The notes beneath the pieces are model-generated. The model made no database searches. It was given only the letters and a program-made list of their open reading frames with translations, and was not told the origin of the DNA. From JAYZQT01 sp036136335 (lineage in GTDB: Bacteria; Pseudomonadota; Alphaproteobacteria; MPNO01; UBA830), in NCBI GenBank assembly GCA_036136335.1, contig JAYZQT010000056.1, positions 62,001 to 126,000 on the forward strand: a stretch of 64,000 nt of DNA, given 5' to 3'. This document shows, one piece after another, positions 44,653-54,214 of the stretch (positions are counted from its first letter, which is position 1; each line of letters opens with the position of its first letter). Position numbers and translations under genes: made by a program.

Positions 44653-46137
44653 ATGTCAAAAACGGGTGAGCAGCATCTAAAATCGCTTCGCGACGGGCGG
44701 GAGGTTTTCCTCAATGGTAAGAAGGTTGATGATGTTACCTCGCACCCGGCCTTCAGGAATGCTGTAGCTGCGGCAGCGGCTCTCTATGACTTTCAGGCAG
44801 ATCCAGAACATATCGAATATATGACATTTGAAAGCCCCACCTCCGGGGAACGGGTGAATCGTTGCTGGCAGCTAACCAGAACCTACGAAGAACTAGTGAC
44901 CCGGCGTAAGGCTATCGCAGGCTGGGCCGGACTTTCCGGTGGCTGGCTTGGAAGGTCACCGGACCATATTGCGTCGTCTATGGTAGGGCAGGTGATGGGC
45001 TTGCCGGTTTTTGAAAAGCACTCGAAAGAACGCGCTAACGCGCTTCATGATTATTTTGAATATGTCCGCGACACCGACGCGTACATGACGTATGTGATCA
45101 TCAATCCGCAGGCTGATCGCAACAAGGGCACGGGTGAGATGCAGGACGAATATCTCGCTACCGGCGTTGTTGACGAGGACGCAGAAGGCATAACGGTACG
45201 CGGTGCGAAAATGCTTGGCACGGGTTCAATCATGGCAAATGAAGTGCTTTTCGCGAACATTCAGCCTTTAAGGAAGGGTGAAGAGAAATTTGCGATTTCA
45301 TTTGCGCTACCGATGAATGCCAAGGGCCTGAAGATCATGTCACGGCGGTCCTATGAGGAATCGGCATCAAGCTCTTACGACTATCCCTTATCCGCCCGGT
45401 TCGACGAAAATGATGCTTTGGTTTATTGCGATGACGTCAAGGTGCCTTGGGATCGGGTATTTATTTACAAGGATACGGATACTGCTCGTGCTCAGTTTCA
45501 GGACACCTATGCCCATTACATGCAGAATTACCAGGCACAGATTCGTCTGATGGTAAAGATGCAGTTCCAGATCGGTGTCGCGCGTAGAATTTGCGAGACC
45601 ATCGGCACTGTTGGCATGCCCCCGGTTGCTGAAAAACTGGGACATATGGCGGCGCAGGCAGCTATGGTCGAGGGCCTTGTGTACGGGATGGAATCGGGAG
45701 GTGGTGAGTATAACGGCTATTACGTGCCGGACCGTAATCTGATGTATAGCGCTCAGGTATTAACTCAGCAGCTTTATCCAGAGTTCGTAACATCGATGCG
45801 GGAACTCGCCGGTGGCGGACTGATTATGTTGCCATCTTCCGTAGAGGATTTTATCAATCCCGAACTAAACAAATACATCGAGATCACCCAAAAATCCGCG
45901 ATCAACTCACCAGAGGAAAAGGTGAAGTTCATGAAGCTGGCCTGGGATGCGATTGGTTCTGAATTTGCGAGTCGTCACACTCAATATGAAATGTTTTATG
46001 CTGGTGCGCAATTTGTCACCCGTTCACACGCGTTTCGTACCTATGACTGGGAGCGGTCCAGCGATCTTCTAGATTCGATCCTTAACCGGTATTCGCTCGA
46101 CGGTGTGATAGCTGGGGACAGGATGGCAGTCGAATAG
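44653..46137 (+). CDS. HpaB-type 4-hydroxyphenylacetate 3-monooxygenase oxygenase component-like
   Basis: A 494-residue two-component FADH2-dependent hydroxylase of the HpaB/PvcC/4-hydroxybutyryl-CoA dehydratase fold. Visible family features are SLRDGREVFLNGKKVDDVTSHPAF at the start, the central DRNKGTG and KMLGTGSIMANEVLF, and the C-terminal RELAGGGLIMLPSS plus AWDAIGSEFASRHTQYEMFY. It hydroxylates phenolic or related rings ortho to a hydroxyl using reduced flavin. The HpaC reductase is not in the window. A gggagaaag ribosome-binding site precedes the ATG. Regulated probably by the divergent MarR gene. Confidence 0.92.
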   Translation: MSKTGEQHLKSLRDGREVFLNGKKVDDVTSHPAFRNAVAAAAALYDFQADPEHIEYMTFESPTSGERVNRCWQLTRTYEELVTRRKAIAGWAGLSGGWLGRSPDHIASSMVGQVMGLPVFEKHSKERANALHDYFEYVRDTDAYMTYVIINPQADRNKGTGEMQDEYLATGVVDEDAEGITVRGAKMLGTGSIMANEVLFANIQPLRKGEEKFAISFALPMNAKGLKIMSRRSYEESASSSYDYPLSARFDENDALVYCDDVKVPWDRVFIYKDTDTARAQFQDTYAHYMQNYQAQIRLMVKMQFQIGVARRICETIGTVGMPPVAEKLGHMAAQAAMVEGLVYGMESGGGEYNGYYVPDRNLMYSAQVLTQQLYPEFVTSMRELAGGGLIMLPSSVEDFINPELNKYIEITQKSAINSPEEKVKFMKLAWDAIGSEFASRHTQYEMFYAGAQFVTRSHAFRTYDWERSSDLLDSILNRYSLDGVIAGDRMAVE

Positions 46138-46216
46138 AATTCACTTAAGGCATTCATTCAGTGGAAATGTGTTTATTCGTTGGAAGCACCGGTAAAATAG
46201 TGCTGTAGCCCGCAAT

Positions 46217-47803
46217 TTAAGACTGCGAATTGGGTTGTTCCCAGAGTAGGGCCAATGCCAGGCGGTCAACCTTGCCCCGGTCGTTTTTGGGAATTGCGTC
46301 CACAAAAATGACCTGTGACGGTAATTTGAATGCTGCCAGGGTTGCAGCACAATGGGCAAGAACGGATTCCTGGTCGGTTTCCGTCCCTGGTTGCAATACT
46401 GCGAAGCTGACAGCTTTTTCACCGTACACTGAATCGGCAACTCCTATAGTGGCTGCTTCGGTGATCGGTGGAAATGCGGTAAGTGCATTGTCAATTTCCA
46501 GGGGTGCGATATTGACGCCGCCCCGGATAATTAAATCCTTGGACCTTCCGGTTATTATCAAAAACCCATCACTGTCGAGGTATCCCAGATCACCGGTTTT
46601 AAGGCGTCCGATTTGTTCTACCGTTCGGTCGGGAAGAAGGTATCCGCCTGCTGGTTGTGCTCCACCTAGTTCAATCTCGCCACTCTTCCCATTCGCCAGG
46701 TTTTCGCCGTCCGGGCCTACAATTCTCAGGTTTTGATATAGACCCGGCCGGCCGACACTTCCAATCCGGCGTTTTCCTACATGATTGCTGGCGACGATTC
46801 CCCCTTCACTCATGCCATAAAGCTGGACCAGCTCCACACCATAGGTTTTTTCAAACTGCCGATGCTGATTGGTCATTAAAGGCGCGGTTGACGAGGACAT
46901 GAAACGAAGCAGCTTTGTTGCGGCAATGTCCTCGGCGGTCGGCCGGTGTTCAAGCAGCATATTGATGACAGTTGGAACGCCAATAACCATTGAAGGAGTG
47001 TGGGTGCGAAGCCAGTCAAAAAAACGCGTGCGCGAAAACCGTTCGGCCAGAAGTACTGTCGCACCTACCCTGAGAGCCGGGTTTAGGCAAAGCATGTGTG
47101 AGGACGCCCAGCTTAGCGAACGAAATTCCATCATTCTATCCGCTTCGGTTAGCTGCCACATGTCTATGGCCTGGTCGGCAATCCAGAAGTAATTGCCAAA
47201 ACGGTGCATGACGCCCTTGGGAGCTGCAGAAGTGCCGGACGTAAAGCTGAGAACGCATAAATCATCCCGGGTGGCATGCGCGTCCGGCGCTTCCTCATTA
47301 TCGTCAAATGCATTTAATGTTTCAAAAAGCCCGCCATCCTTTGCGCAGACGCCTTCGGGATCGCAGTCGCCAAACCTGATCCACTCCGCGTCGTTATTCT
47401 TATTGAGGCCAAATCTGTCTGCATCCACCGCCTCGTGCCAGAGCACAATTGCAGGATCAATGCGTTCGAGCATTTCTCGCACATGGCTTGTATTGACCTC
47501 AACGTTGACGGTACAGAATGCGGCACCGTATCGCTGTATCAAAAAATAAAGTAACGGCATTTCGAGGCGATTGCTGGTGAGAACTGCTATGCGGCCGCCC
47601 GCGCCGATCTTTCTTTCCCCAAGAAATCGGGCGAAACGATTTGACAACCTCCATAGTTGCTCAAATGTAATTGACCGCCCTCCCTCGTCGACACTTACGA
47701 TAAACTTCTTTTGTCCACGTTCGTTCGCGTGCTGTTGCAACAGGTCGGCTACGCTGCGGTATCGGGTTTGGTCAGGGGTTATGGTGATATTTTTAAGACC
47801 CAT
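46217..47803 (-). CDS. Acyl-CoA synthetase / AMP-binding enzyme
   Basis: A 528-residue ANL-superfamily enzyme that activates a carboxylic acid as acyl-AMP and then a CoA thioester. Motifs: P-loop VLSFTSGTSAAPKGVMH, YGMSEGG, GDLGYLDSDGFLIITGRSKDLIIRGGVNI, and the late PKNDRGKVDR with the catalytic lysine. I choose ATG 47803; reading through to a TTG at 47860 would overlap the divergent Rieske gene. Substrate probably an aromatic or aliphatic acid; the shared operator links it to the Rieske oxygenase. Confidence 0.9.
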   Translation of the reverse strand: MGLKNITITPDQTRYRSVADLLQQHANERGQKKFIVSVDEGGRSITFEQLWRLSNRFARFLGERKIGAGGRIAVLTSNRLEMPLLYFLIQRYGAAFCTVNVEVNTSHVREMLERIDPAIVLWHEAVDADRFGLNKNNDAEWIRFGDCDPEGVCAKDGGLFETLNAFDDNEEAPDAHATRDDLCVLSFTSGTSAAPKGVMHRFGNYFWIADQAIDMWQLTEADRMMEFRSLSWASSHMLCLNPALRVGATVLLAERFSRTRFFDWLRTHTPSMVIGVPTVINMLLEHRPTAEDIAATKLLRFMSSSTAPLMTNQHRQFEKTYGVELVQLYGMSEGGIVASNHVGKRRIGSVGRPGLYQNLRIVGPDGENLANGKSGEIELGGAQPAGGYLLPDRTVEQIGRLKTGDLGYLDSDGFLIITGRSKDLIIRGGVNIAPLEIDNALTAFPPITEAATIGVADSVYGEKAVSFAVLQPGTETDQESVLAHCAATLAAFKLPSQVIFVDAIPKNDRGKVDRLALALLWEQPNSQS

Positions 47804-47809
47804 GTTAGT

Positions 47810-47821
47810 ATTTACGTAAAT
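47810..47821. promoter_or_regulatory. 12-bp palindrome ATTTACGTAAAT, candidate shared operator
   Basis: A perfect palindrome in the 35-base gap between the divergent acyl-CoA synthetase and Rieske genes. Degenerate copies of the same half-sites (ATTTACG/CGTAAAT) form the arms of the inverted repeat at 44603-44635 next to the MarR gene, arguing for one regulator acting on three transcripts. Confidence 0.55.
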
Positions 47822-47838
47822 CTTGAGGGAGTTAAACC

Positions 47839-49203
47839 ATGGCCTACGAAGGGGCAGCAATCAACCTGGCTGACAGGATTGATGACAGGGCGGAGACGGA
47901 TCACGAATTCCGTCTTCACCGTTCGATCTTTGATGACCCGGATATTTACGCCGCGGAAGTGGAGTTCTGTTTTGAACGTGTCTGGAATTACCTATGCCAT
48001 GAAAGTCAGCTTTCTGCGCCCGGCGACTACTATGCTACTTATATCGGTAACCAGCCAGTTTTCGTGCATCGGCAGGAAGATGGCTCTCTAAAGGCGTTTC
48101 TGAACGCATGTTCCCACCGTGGCGCCATAATCACGCCGTTCAAACAAGGCAATGCAAAGTCCATAACATGTCGGTTTCACGGCTGGAGCTACAGGTGTTC
48201 GGGAGAATGTATCGGCATAAAAAACGAGGCAGGCGGTTACGGCGAAGGTTTTGATAGGAGGCGTTATGACCTCGTAGAACTGGCCCGGCTCGATTCATAT
48301 CGCGGATTCATCTTTGGGGCGTTGGTCGAAAGTGTTCCAACGCTGCACGACCACCTTGCCGAGGCTATATACTTTATCGACCTGTTTGCTGATCAGTCAC
48401 CCGATGGACTGGAAATTGTTAAAGGTTCACAGACCTATTTATGTGATCATGACTGGAAGGTCCAGGCTGACAATGTGACCGATGGTTACCACGTCTCCAC
48501 GGTTCATAGGAATTTCATGAATACGATCCTTGCTCGTGAGGCCCGAGAAAAACCGCAAGGTCTGTTGCAGACCGAGGTGGGTCGCATTAAAGGCGGCGTA
48601 AAGAATGGAATGTACTATCTCGGGAATGGGCATATGTGTATATGGGCTGACCGTTCGACACCCGAAGGGGCACCGCTTGCCCCCGCCACAGGATGGATTG
48701 AAAAGGAATTTGACCCGATTAAGGCCCACTGGATGCTGCGCCGGGGACGGAACATAATTGTGTTCCCCAATCTCGTTCTAAATGATCTTGCATCCACCCA
48801 TTTGCGGACACACAGACCGCTTGGGCCTGGCCGGTGTGAGGTAACCATCTGGTGCATCGCCCCAAAGAATGAGCCCAGGGACGCGCGGTTTGCTCGGTTG
48901 CGCAAATTTGAAGATTTTTTCCTTGTTTCCGGACTTTCGACATCTGACGACGTCGTGTCACTGGATACGGCGCAAGAGGGTTTCCAGGGCGTTGAGGCCG
49001 GATGGAACAACTATGACCGGGGCCTGAGCACTATGAGGTCCGGGCCAGATGAGGAGGCAATGAAGGCGGGTATCAATCCTGAACTTCATTGTGCAAGCTG
49101 GGATTACGAAGCCGCATTTGTCGGCTGGTACCGGCATTGGAGAAAACTTGTGGAGGAGGGAAGCAAAACAGGTACGCTGGATGCGGCTCGCTCGTTAGAT
49201 TGA
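47839..49203 (+). CDS. Rieske aromatic-ring-hydroxylating oxygenase alpha subunit
   Basis: A 454-residue terminal oxygenase. The Rieske [2Fe-2S] ligands are C91-x-H93 and C111-x2-H114 (CSHRGA, CRFHGWSY). The mononuclear iron site is DNVTDGYHVSTVH with D211/D215, H218 and H223, and the carboxylate ligand is probably in the DDVVSLD segment. The size and the WKVQADNVTDGYH motif fit benzoate/anthranilate/carbazole-type dioxygenases. No beta subunit, ferredoxin or reductase gene is adjacent, so it may be a homotrimeric type using remote electron donors. gaggg lies 9 bases upstream of the ATG. Confidence 0.92.
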   Translation: MAYEGAAINLADRIDDRAETDHEFRLHRSIFDDPDIYAAEVEFCFERVWNYLCHESQLSAPGDYYATYIGNQPVFVHRQEDGSLKAFLNACSHRGAIITPFKQGNAKSITCRFHGWSYRCSGECIGIKNEAGGYGEGFDRRRYDLVELARLDSYRGFIFGALVESVPTLHDHLAEAIYFIDLFADQSPDGLEIVKGSQTYLCDHDWKVQADNVTDGYHVSTVHRNFMNTILAREAREKPQGLLQTEVGRIKGGVKNGMYYLGNGHMCIWADRSTPEGAPLAPATGWIEKEFDPIKAHWMLRRGRNIIVFPNLVLNDLASTHLRTHRPLGPGRCEVTIWCIAPKNEPRDARFARLRKFEDFFLVSGLSTSDDVVSLDTAQEGFQGVEAGWNNYDRGLSTMRSGPDEEAMKAGINPELHCASWDYEAAFVGWYRHWRKLVEEGSKTGTLDAARSLD

Positions 49204-49326
49204 CAGTTTTCCCCTGCCCCTGCATCTTTTCGGTTTTGGGATTATTTGTCTGACGCATTTCTGACAGTCCATTCAAAAATGCTGGCTACAATGAACCTGC
49301 ATTCTTGAATGGTCCTGTGGCGTCAA

Positions 49327-49788
49327 TCAGGGCAGAAGAATCCTGTTAATTACATGTATGACACCGTTTTTGGCCATTACGTCTGCCAAAATCACTTTTG
49401 CGTCACTGACCACCACACCGTTCGTACCGTCGATCTTCAAGGAAGAACCGTTCACTGTCTTGCGCGATAGTGTTTTGCCCACTACAGCTTTTGCCGGTAC
49501 CGCACCGGATAATACGTGATGCGTTAGGATCGCGACCAGTTTTGACTTGTTTTCCGGCTTTAACAATGTCGCGATGGTTCCCGGTGGCAACTTTGCAAAC
49601 GCCTTATCGGTAGGAGAAAATACCGTGAAAGGCGCGTCGCCCTTTACGGCTGTCACCGGGGTTTTAAAAGAGCCGCTGGAGATCTCGGTATCGACGATGT
49701 CCTTTTTGGTACCGTGGTGACCTGCTATAGCAACAATAGGGATACGCGCCAGGGCGAAAATGGTTAACGTCTTTTTCAATCTAGTCAT
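49327..49788 (-). CDS. Secreted fasciclin (FAS1) domain protein with short internal deletion
   Basis: A 153-residue single FAS1-domain protein with an N-terminal basic-hydrophobic leader (residues 3-22), hence probably exported. The H1/H2 boxes FTVFSPTDKAFAKLPPGTI and NGVIHVINRILLP are intact. Between the first helix and the first box the normal AVKAAGLVDTLKG-like stretch is reduced to AVKG, so about nine to ten residues are missing in frame compared with typical members. The domain mediates adhesion or surface contacts; effect of the deletion unknown. It stands alone downstream of the Rieske gene on the opposite strand. Confidence 0.82.
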   Translation of the reverse strand: MTRLKKTLTIFALARIPIVAIAGHHGTKKDIVDTEISSGSFKTPVTAVKGDAPFTVFSPTDKAFAKLPPGTIATLLKPENKSKLVAILTHHVLSGAVPAKAVVGKTLSRKTVNGSSLKIDGTNGVVVSDAKVILADVMAKNGVIHVINRILLP

Positions 49789-50380
49789 TTTTTCCTCTTG
49801 GAGTTTTGGAAAAACAATGAGGTCAGGCCTGTTCTCATTCCCAAACTCAATACGTGGCGATCCGCCTATTGGATTTTTTGGGTCCGTTCTGATGTAGAAT
49901 ACAAATTATCGATCCGGCCCATTGCGCACTCTAGCCCGAAGGTTGCAGACTATTTTTTTTAAACGAGTCTACGAACGTTCGAACCGTTTTCTGGTGCATT
50001 GGTGTTCCCAAGTTCTACTTCATCCATCCCCGATCAGCTGAACCCGCGGGTTTCTATCTTGACGGGATCGTTGTCAGAGGTTTGTGCCGTGCCATAACAG
50101 ATTTCATCGCCATCAACAGTGCGCGGGTGATTTTGTTAAATTCAATTGATTTATTGATTGAAGCCAAAAACAACTGGGATTTTTATACGCCGCAACTTTT
50201 AAACCCGTTATTTTCCGCGATTGGAGTTAGAATTACTTAGGCTTCCATCCCATCAGACGCTAGTTTAACTCTTTCGCAGCGTCTATCCGGAAATTTTTGT
50301 CCTGCTTTTAGAATAAGGGTTTACGAGAAAATAAATTGTGTGCTTGGGTGGAGGGACCCAGAACTCGCAGACATCATGAA
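49789..50380. other. Long non-coding gap
   Basis: 592 bases between the divergent fasciclin and monooxygenase genes, AT-richer than the coding DNA. I see no tRNA, no recognisable small RNA, no repeat array and no convincing coding frame on either strand. It must hold two promoters. It is the largest unexplained gap in the window. Confidence 0.5.
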
Positions 50381-51394
50381 ATGAAACTAGGAATTTGGAC
50401 ACCGTTACCACACACGGTCAGAGTTGATCCTCTGATGGCGCAAGCCATAGGCAACCTGCGCACCGTTGGTTCGGGGGGACCTACAGATAAATCATTTCGT
50501 ATTGCCATCGATGTAGTCAAACGCGCTGAAGAGCTTGGTTTCGTCAGCACACTGATTGCCGAGCGTCACCTCGGGCCAGATCTTGAGGCGTGGATTCTTG
50601 CTTCCGCGATGATAGCTGAAACCAGAAACATAGAGCTCCTTGTAGCAGTTCATCCTGGAATTTTTTCACCACAGGTGACGGCGAAAATGGGCGCCACACT
50701 TGATAGAATTTCGGGTGGCCGTTTTGCCGTGAATGTAGTGAACGGCTGGTTTCAAAAAGAGTTTGATGTCTTTGGTAACAATTCCTGGCTCGATCAATCG
50801 GAAGAACGATACCTCCGAATGGGTGAGTTTATGGCCATAGTGAACGGTCTCTGGACCCAGGATAATTACACTCTGGATGGACAGTTTTATAAGTGTGTTG
50901 ACGGCACGCTTCCCATAAGGCCATTACAGACGCCAAGCCCTCCAATTTACGCAGCGAGCCGGGCGGCTTCTGGAAAGGAAGCGATCGCTAGGTTCTGTGA
51001 TTACTGGTTTGTAGCTTATGAGGGAGGGTTTAAGGAAGCAGAAGAAAACAGTATCAGGATCAAAGATGGTATAAAGGATATGAACGAGAGGTCTGCGGAA
51101 TATGGGCGAACGATGTCCTATGGTATGAGCGCACACGTGATATGTGCAGACACCTATAGTGAGGCTGAAGAACGGGCGAACGCTCTTGAGGAATATGGCA
51201 AGACCGATCCAATTGCTGCCGTCGCGGCGAAAGCCCTCGGTGTTGGGCTGGTGGGGACGCCAACCCAGATTGTTGAGCGCATGAACTATTATTCGGATAT
51301 TGGCGTAGATATGCCAATGATTCATTTTTATCCGATGATGTCAGAATTAGAGAAATTTGCCGCTAAAATTCTCCCAAAGTTGAATCTGGAATGA
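50381..51394 (+). CDS. LLM-class monooxygenase, SfnG/RutA-like
   Basis: A 337-residue luciferase-like FMNH2-dependent monooxygenase. TLIAERHLGPDLEAWILASA, AKMGATLDRISGGRFAVNVVNGWFQKEF and SEERYLRMGEFMAIVNGLWTQDN match the dimethylsulfone monooxygenase (SfnG) / pyrimidine oxygenase (RutA) subgroup, so C-S or ring C-N cleavage is plausible. ATG 50381 is preferred to one 45 bases earlier, which would add a non-family N terminus. No flavin reductase is visible nearby. Confidence 0.87.
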   Translation: MKLGIWTPLPHTVRVDPLMAQAIGNLRTVGSGGPTDKSFRIAIDVVKRAEELGFVSTLIAERHLGPDLEAWILASAMIAETRNIELLVAVHPGIFSPQVTAKMGATLDRISGGRFAVNVVNGWFQKEFDVFGNNSWLDQSEERYLRMGEFMAIVNGLWTQDNYTLDGQFYKCVDGTLPIRPLQTPSPPIYAASRAASGKEAIARFCDYWFVAYEGGFKEAEENSIRIKDGIKDMNERSAEYGRTMSYGMSAHVICADTYSEAEERANALEEYGKTDPIAAVAAKALGVGLVGTPTQIVERMNYYSDIGVDMPMIHFYPMMSELEKFAAKILPKLNLE

Positions 51395-51607
51395 ACGTCA
51401 GAAAACGGTGTCGCGGGGGATCCTCCGGATATTTAAAAGGAAGTGTGCATCAGGCCTTTTTTCTCTTGAATTTGTGGAAAATTGAGGTCTCAGGAAACTC
51501 GTGGCGACAGTAACGCCAAGAAATCATCAAGCAGGTGTTTTAAACACAGCCGAGTCACATACAAAGAATGTTGGGGTGCTGTTCAGGTTTTCTGATAATA
51601 GTCACAT

Positions 51608-52396
51608 TTATTTCATATATTTTCGAAAAAACGCTATGGTTTTGTTGTGTGAATCTTTATCGACATCCGCATTATATGCCCAACGTCGACTGTTTTTTTG
51701 GTCCCAAGCATGGTCAGCACCCTCGTAAATATGTGTTTCAATTGGTGCGCCACTTTCTTTTATCCAGTCCCATACGGTTTCTGCAAATCGTAGCCCCTGC
51801 GTTCCATCACTGTCCCCGTGAAGAGCTAAAAGCGGACTGCTGGTTTTCGAAAAATAGTCAGACGGGTCAATTTCGATGTCACGTCCCATGTTTGCTTTCC
51901 AAACACCATAGTGAGATACGCCGGCGTTGACTTTTCCTCGTCCGGTCAGAAAGCACACCCAGAAACCGCCATTCGAGAACCCAACGGCAAAGAGATTGTT
52001 TTTGTCTACTTTAGGGTTGGTACCCATTAGTTCGACAATTTCGACCAGCTCTTTTTCAATGTCTTCCCGGTATCGGTCAAACGAATCCATTCTGGTGTGC
52101 GGTGTTAGGCCATGGCGAGTAAAAAAATCCGGTGCATACACTGTAAATCCCGAACCAACATATTTTTTTATGAGGGGTTTTACTGTCTTGAACCCACCAC
52201 TGGTATGCAGGGCTATCACAGCGGGGAAAGGCCCTTTACCCTCGGGGTGATGGATTTCATGATATATCGGTTCGGCAAATCCTGAACGAATGAAGCCAAA
52301 AATTATCGCAAGAAAACAAGCCAGCAAAAGAGCCAAATCCGGTAATTTGAGTCTCACTAAAGTGTCCTTCACTGCTTGATAATCTGGTGCTGCCAT
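51608..52396 (-). CDS. Dienelactone-hydrolase-like alpha/beta hydrolase with N-terminal membrane segment
   Basis: A 262-residue hydrolase. Residues 20-37 are strongly hydrophobic (signal anchor or signal peptide), so the enzyme likely sits in the periplasm or on the membrane. The catalytic domain has IALHTSGGF, the nucleophile elbow GFSNGG with S141, the aspartate in HGDSDGTQ and the histidine in GADHAWD: a serine triad instead of the cysteine of ClcD-type dienelactone hydrolases. Substrate unknown. It lies 37 bases downstream of a PhyH gene on the same strand. Confidence 0.83.
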   Translation of the reverse strand: MAAPDYQAVKDTLVRLKLPDLALLLACFLAIIFGFIRSGFAEPIYHEIHHPEGKGPFPAVIALHTSGGFKTVKPLIKKYVGSGFTVYAPDFFTRHGLTPHTRMDSFDRYREDIEKELVEIVELMGTNPKVDKNNLFAVGFSNGGFWVCFLTGRGKVNAGVSHYGVWKANMGRDIEIDPSDYFSKTSSPLLALHGDSDGTQGLRFAETVWDWIKESGAPIETHIYEGADHAWDQKNSRRWAYNADVDKDSHNKTIAFFRKYMK

Positions 52397-52433
52397 GTTG
52401 TTTAGGTGTTGGCTATGGAAATTGGTGTCCCAC

Positions 52434-53249
52434 CTAGGTCTGCGCCTTCATTGCTGTTTTGTAACGCTCATAATAGTCGTCAACGGCCTGCAAGCTTTCT
52501 GGTGACATTTCATAGTCGGGCCGCGGGTCCTCTATCCAATTGATATCCGGGTCTTTGCCACGGATATGGATGGCGAGTGCATTGTCAAACTGGGTCTGTC
52601 GGACGCCTGAAGCAGCGAAATGGATTGCATATCCAACACGTGGCCAGTCAGCGTTGTTGGGTTCCGACGAGTGAATAGTCTTGTTGTGATGTATGGACAT
52701 TTGACCAGGTTTCAACGGCATTTCTGTGGCAGCGGTTGTATCAACGTCGCGGATGGTCTGGCCTCGCACGAGCAGATTATCTTTCTCGTAGGTTTCCTCA
52801 TGGGGAAGAATTGCGGGGCCGGTGTGTGACCCCGGTATAATTTTCATACAGCCCGCTTCGGTACTTGCGTGGGTAAATGCTACCCAGGCGGTGATCGATT
52901 CCGGCGGTTCCAGGCCATAATAAGTGGAATCCTGGTGCCAGGAGATAAAACGTGGATCACGCGCCTTTTTGGTAAAAAACGAGGACCCCCAACAAACGAT
53001 GTCCGGACCTATGAGGTCTTCAACAATGTCCGCTAGACGTGGATGAGTGACCAGATTCCAGAGCCAGGGGAACGGTAAATGTGCCTTAATCCGGAAACGG
53101 TCCTGAGCCTCGCCTTCCATTGAGCTTTCCAGCTCCTGAAACCGGCGATTGTAATCGGCTGCTTCCACTTCGCTTATCAGGTCGATGGGCCAGATTGCAC
53201 CATCACGTTGCCAACATTTTAGCTGTTCTTGGTTAAGAGCCTTGAGCAT
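52434..53249 (-). CDS. PhyH-family Fe(II)/2-oxoglutarate dioxygenase (1)
   Basis: A 271-residue phytanoyl-CoA dioxygenase-fold protein. Metal triad H105, D107 (SWHQDSTYYG) and H193 (KTIHSS), with R204 for 2-oxoglutarate. PhyH relatives in bacteria hydroxylate ectoine, halogenate, or act on alkyl and natural-product substrates; the halogenase variant (Asp replaced) is excluded because D107 is present. It is a close paralogue of the next gene: both have KAHLPFPWxWN, CWGSSFFTKxARD and the same ligand spacing, so the two arose by duplication. Confidence 0.9.
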   Translation of the reverse strand: MLKALNQEQLKCWQRDGAIWPIDLISEVEAADYNRRFQELESSMEGEAQDRFRIKAHLPFPWLWNLVTHPRLADIVEDLIGPDIVCWGSSFFTKKARDPRFISWHQDSTYYGLEPPESITAWVAFTHASTEAGCMKIIPGSHTGPAILPHEETYEKDNLLVRGQTIRDVDTTAATEMPLKPGQMSIHHNKTIHSSEPNNADWPRVGYAIHFAASGVRQTQFDNALAIHIRGKDPDINWIEDPRPDYEMSPESLQAVDDYYERYKTAMKAQT

Positions 53250-53385
53250 CGCTATTTCCTAACAAGACATAAAAGGGCGTTCTCACCAAAATCCTTAGTG
53301 GTAAATTCCTGTAGCATTTGGGTACGTTAGCCATCCCCCTTGAATAACCAATTATATACCCTATCAGGGTCCTAAATGTTTACTT

Positions 53386-54195
53386 TCAAAATTTTCCTGC
53401 ACCCGTGCGGTATTCATTGTAGGTCTGGTCTAGTGATCTCAGACATACCGGATCGAAATCTTTTTCCGGTTCCAGGTCCTTTCCCCAGTGGCCATGTACA
53501 TCCGCGCCACGAACCAGTGTGGCCGTCGCGTTCTTCAGTAAAACCTGGTGTACATTTGGAGCAATGTAATGGATTGAGATGCCAACACGCGGGGTATCGG
53601 AATAATTGGCACGGGATCCGTGGACAACGGATTCATGGTGAAGAGAAAATTCGCCAGGCTTCAGTATTACGTCCACCGCAATGTCTTCGTCTATCCCATG
53701 AATGGTCTGACCACGCATCAGTAAATTATCGTTTGCGCGGGTCTCGTCGTGTTCGAAAAGCCCCTTCGCGTGAGTGCCTGGAATAAACCTCATGCAGCCC
53801 GACCTGACGTTTGACGGACTGAAACAATACCATGCGCTGACGGTGGCGCGTTCAGAAAGTCCATAATATGTTGAATCCTGATGCCACGAAACAAAACGTC
53901 GGTCACGCGCATTTTTCGTAAAGAACGATGATCCCCAACACAGAATATTGGGACCGATAACGTCTTCAACGGCGTCGAGAATATTTTTATTTCGTATTAT
54001 GTTCCACATCCACGGAAATGGCAGATGGGCCTTTATTTTGAACCGGCTTTGCGGTTCTTCGCCAATTTCTTTTTCGAGGGCGCTGTAACGTTCATAGTTC
54101 AGTTGTGCTTCGTCTGGTGGCACGGCGGTCACGGGAAAAATACAGCCGTCACGGCGCCAAGCAGAAATCTGGTCTTCGGTTAATATCTTGGGCAT
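53386..54195 (-). CDS. PhyH-family Fe(II)/2-oxoglutarate dioxygenase (2)
   Basis: A 269-residue paralogue of the neighbouring PhyH gene. Ligands H105, D107, H192 and R203 are conserved. The residues around the pocket differ (LSERATVSAWYCF versus LEPPESITAWVAF), suggesting a different or shifted substrate range. It starts 19 bases after the TauD gene ends and may be in the same transcript. Confidence 0.9.
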   Translation of the reverse strand: MPKILTEDQISAWRRDGCIFPVTAVPPDEAQLNYERYSALEKEIGEEPQSRFKIKAHLPFPWMWNIIRNKNILDAVEDVIGPNILCWGSSFFTKNARDRRFVSWHQDSTYYGLSERATVSAWYCFSPSNVRSGCMRFIPGTHAKGLFEHDETRANDNLLMRGQTIHGIDEDIAVDVILKPGEFSLHHESVVHGSRANYSDTPRVGISIHYIAPNVHQVLLKNATATLVRGADVHGHWGKDLEPEKDFDPVCLRSLDQTYNEYRTGAGKF

Positions 54196-54214
54196 TTGAT
54201 TTGCGTATCCGGTA

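Noticed and set aside
49269..49312. 8-bp inverted repeat CCATTCAA/TTGAATGG between Rieske and fasciclin genes
   Set aside because: Long 28-base loop and weak AT stem; could be a weak bidirectional terminator but not supportable.
49789..50380. RNA gene or riboswitch in the long gap
   Set aside because: No cloverleaf, no CCA-ending acceptor and no known aptamer core could be found by eye.
52434..54195. PhyH proteins as Fe(II) halogenases
   Set aside because: Halogenases replace the metal-binding Asp by Ala or Gly; both proteins keep D107.
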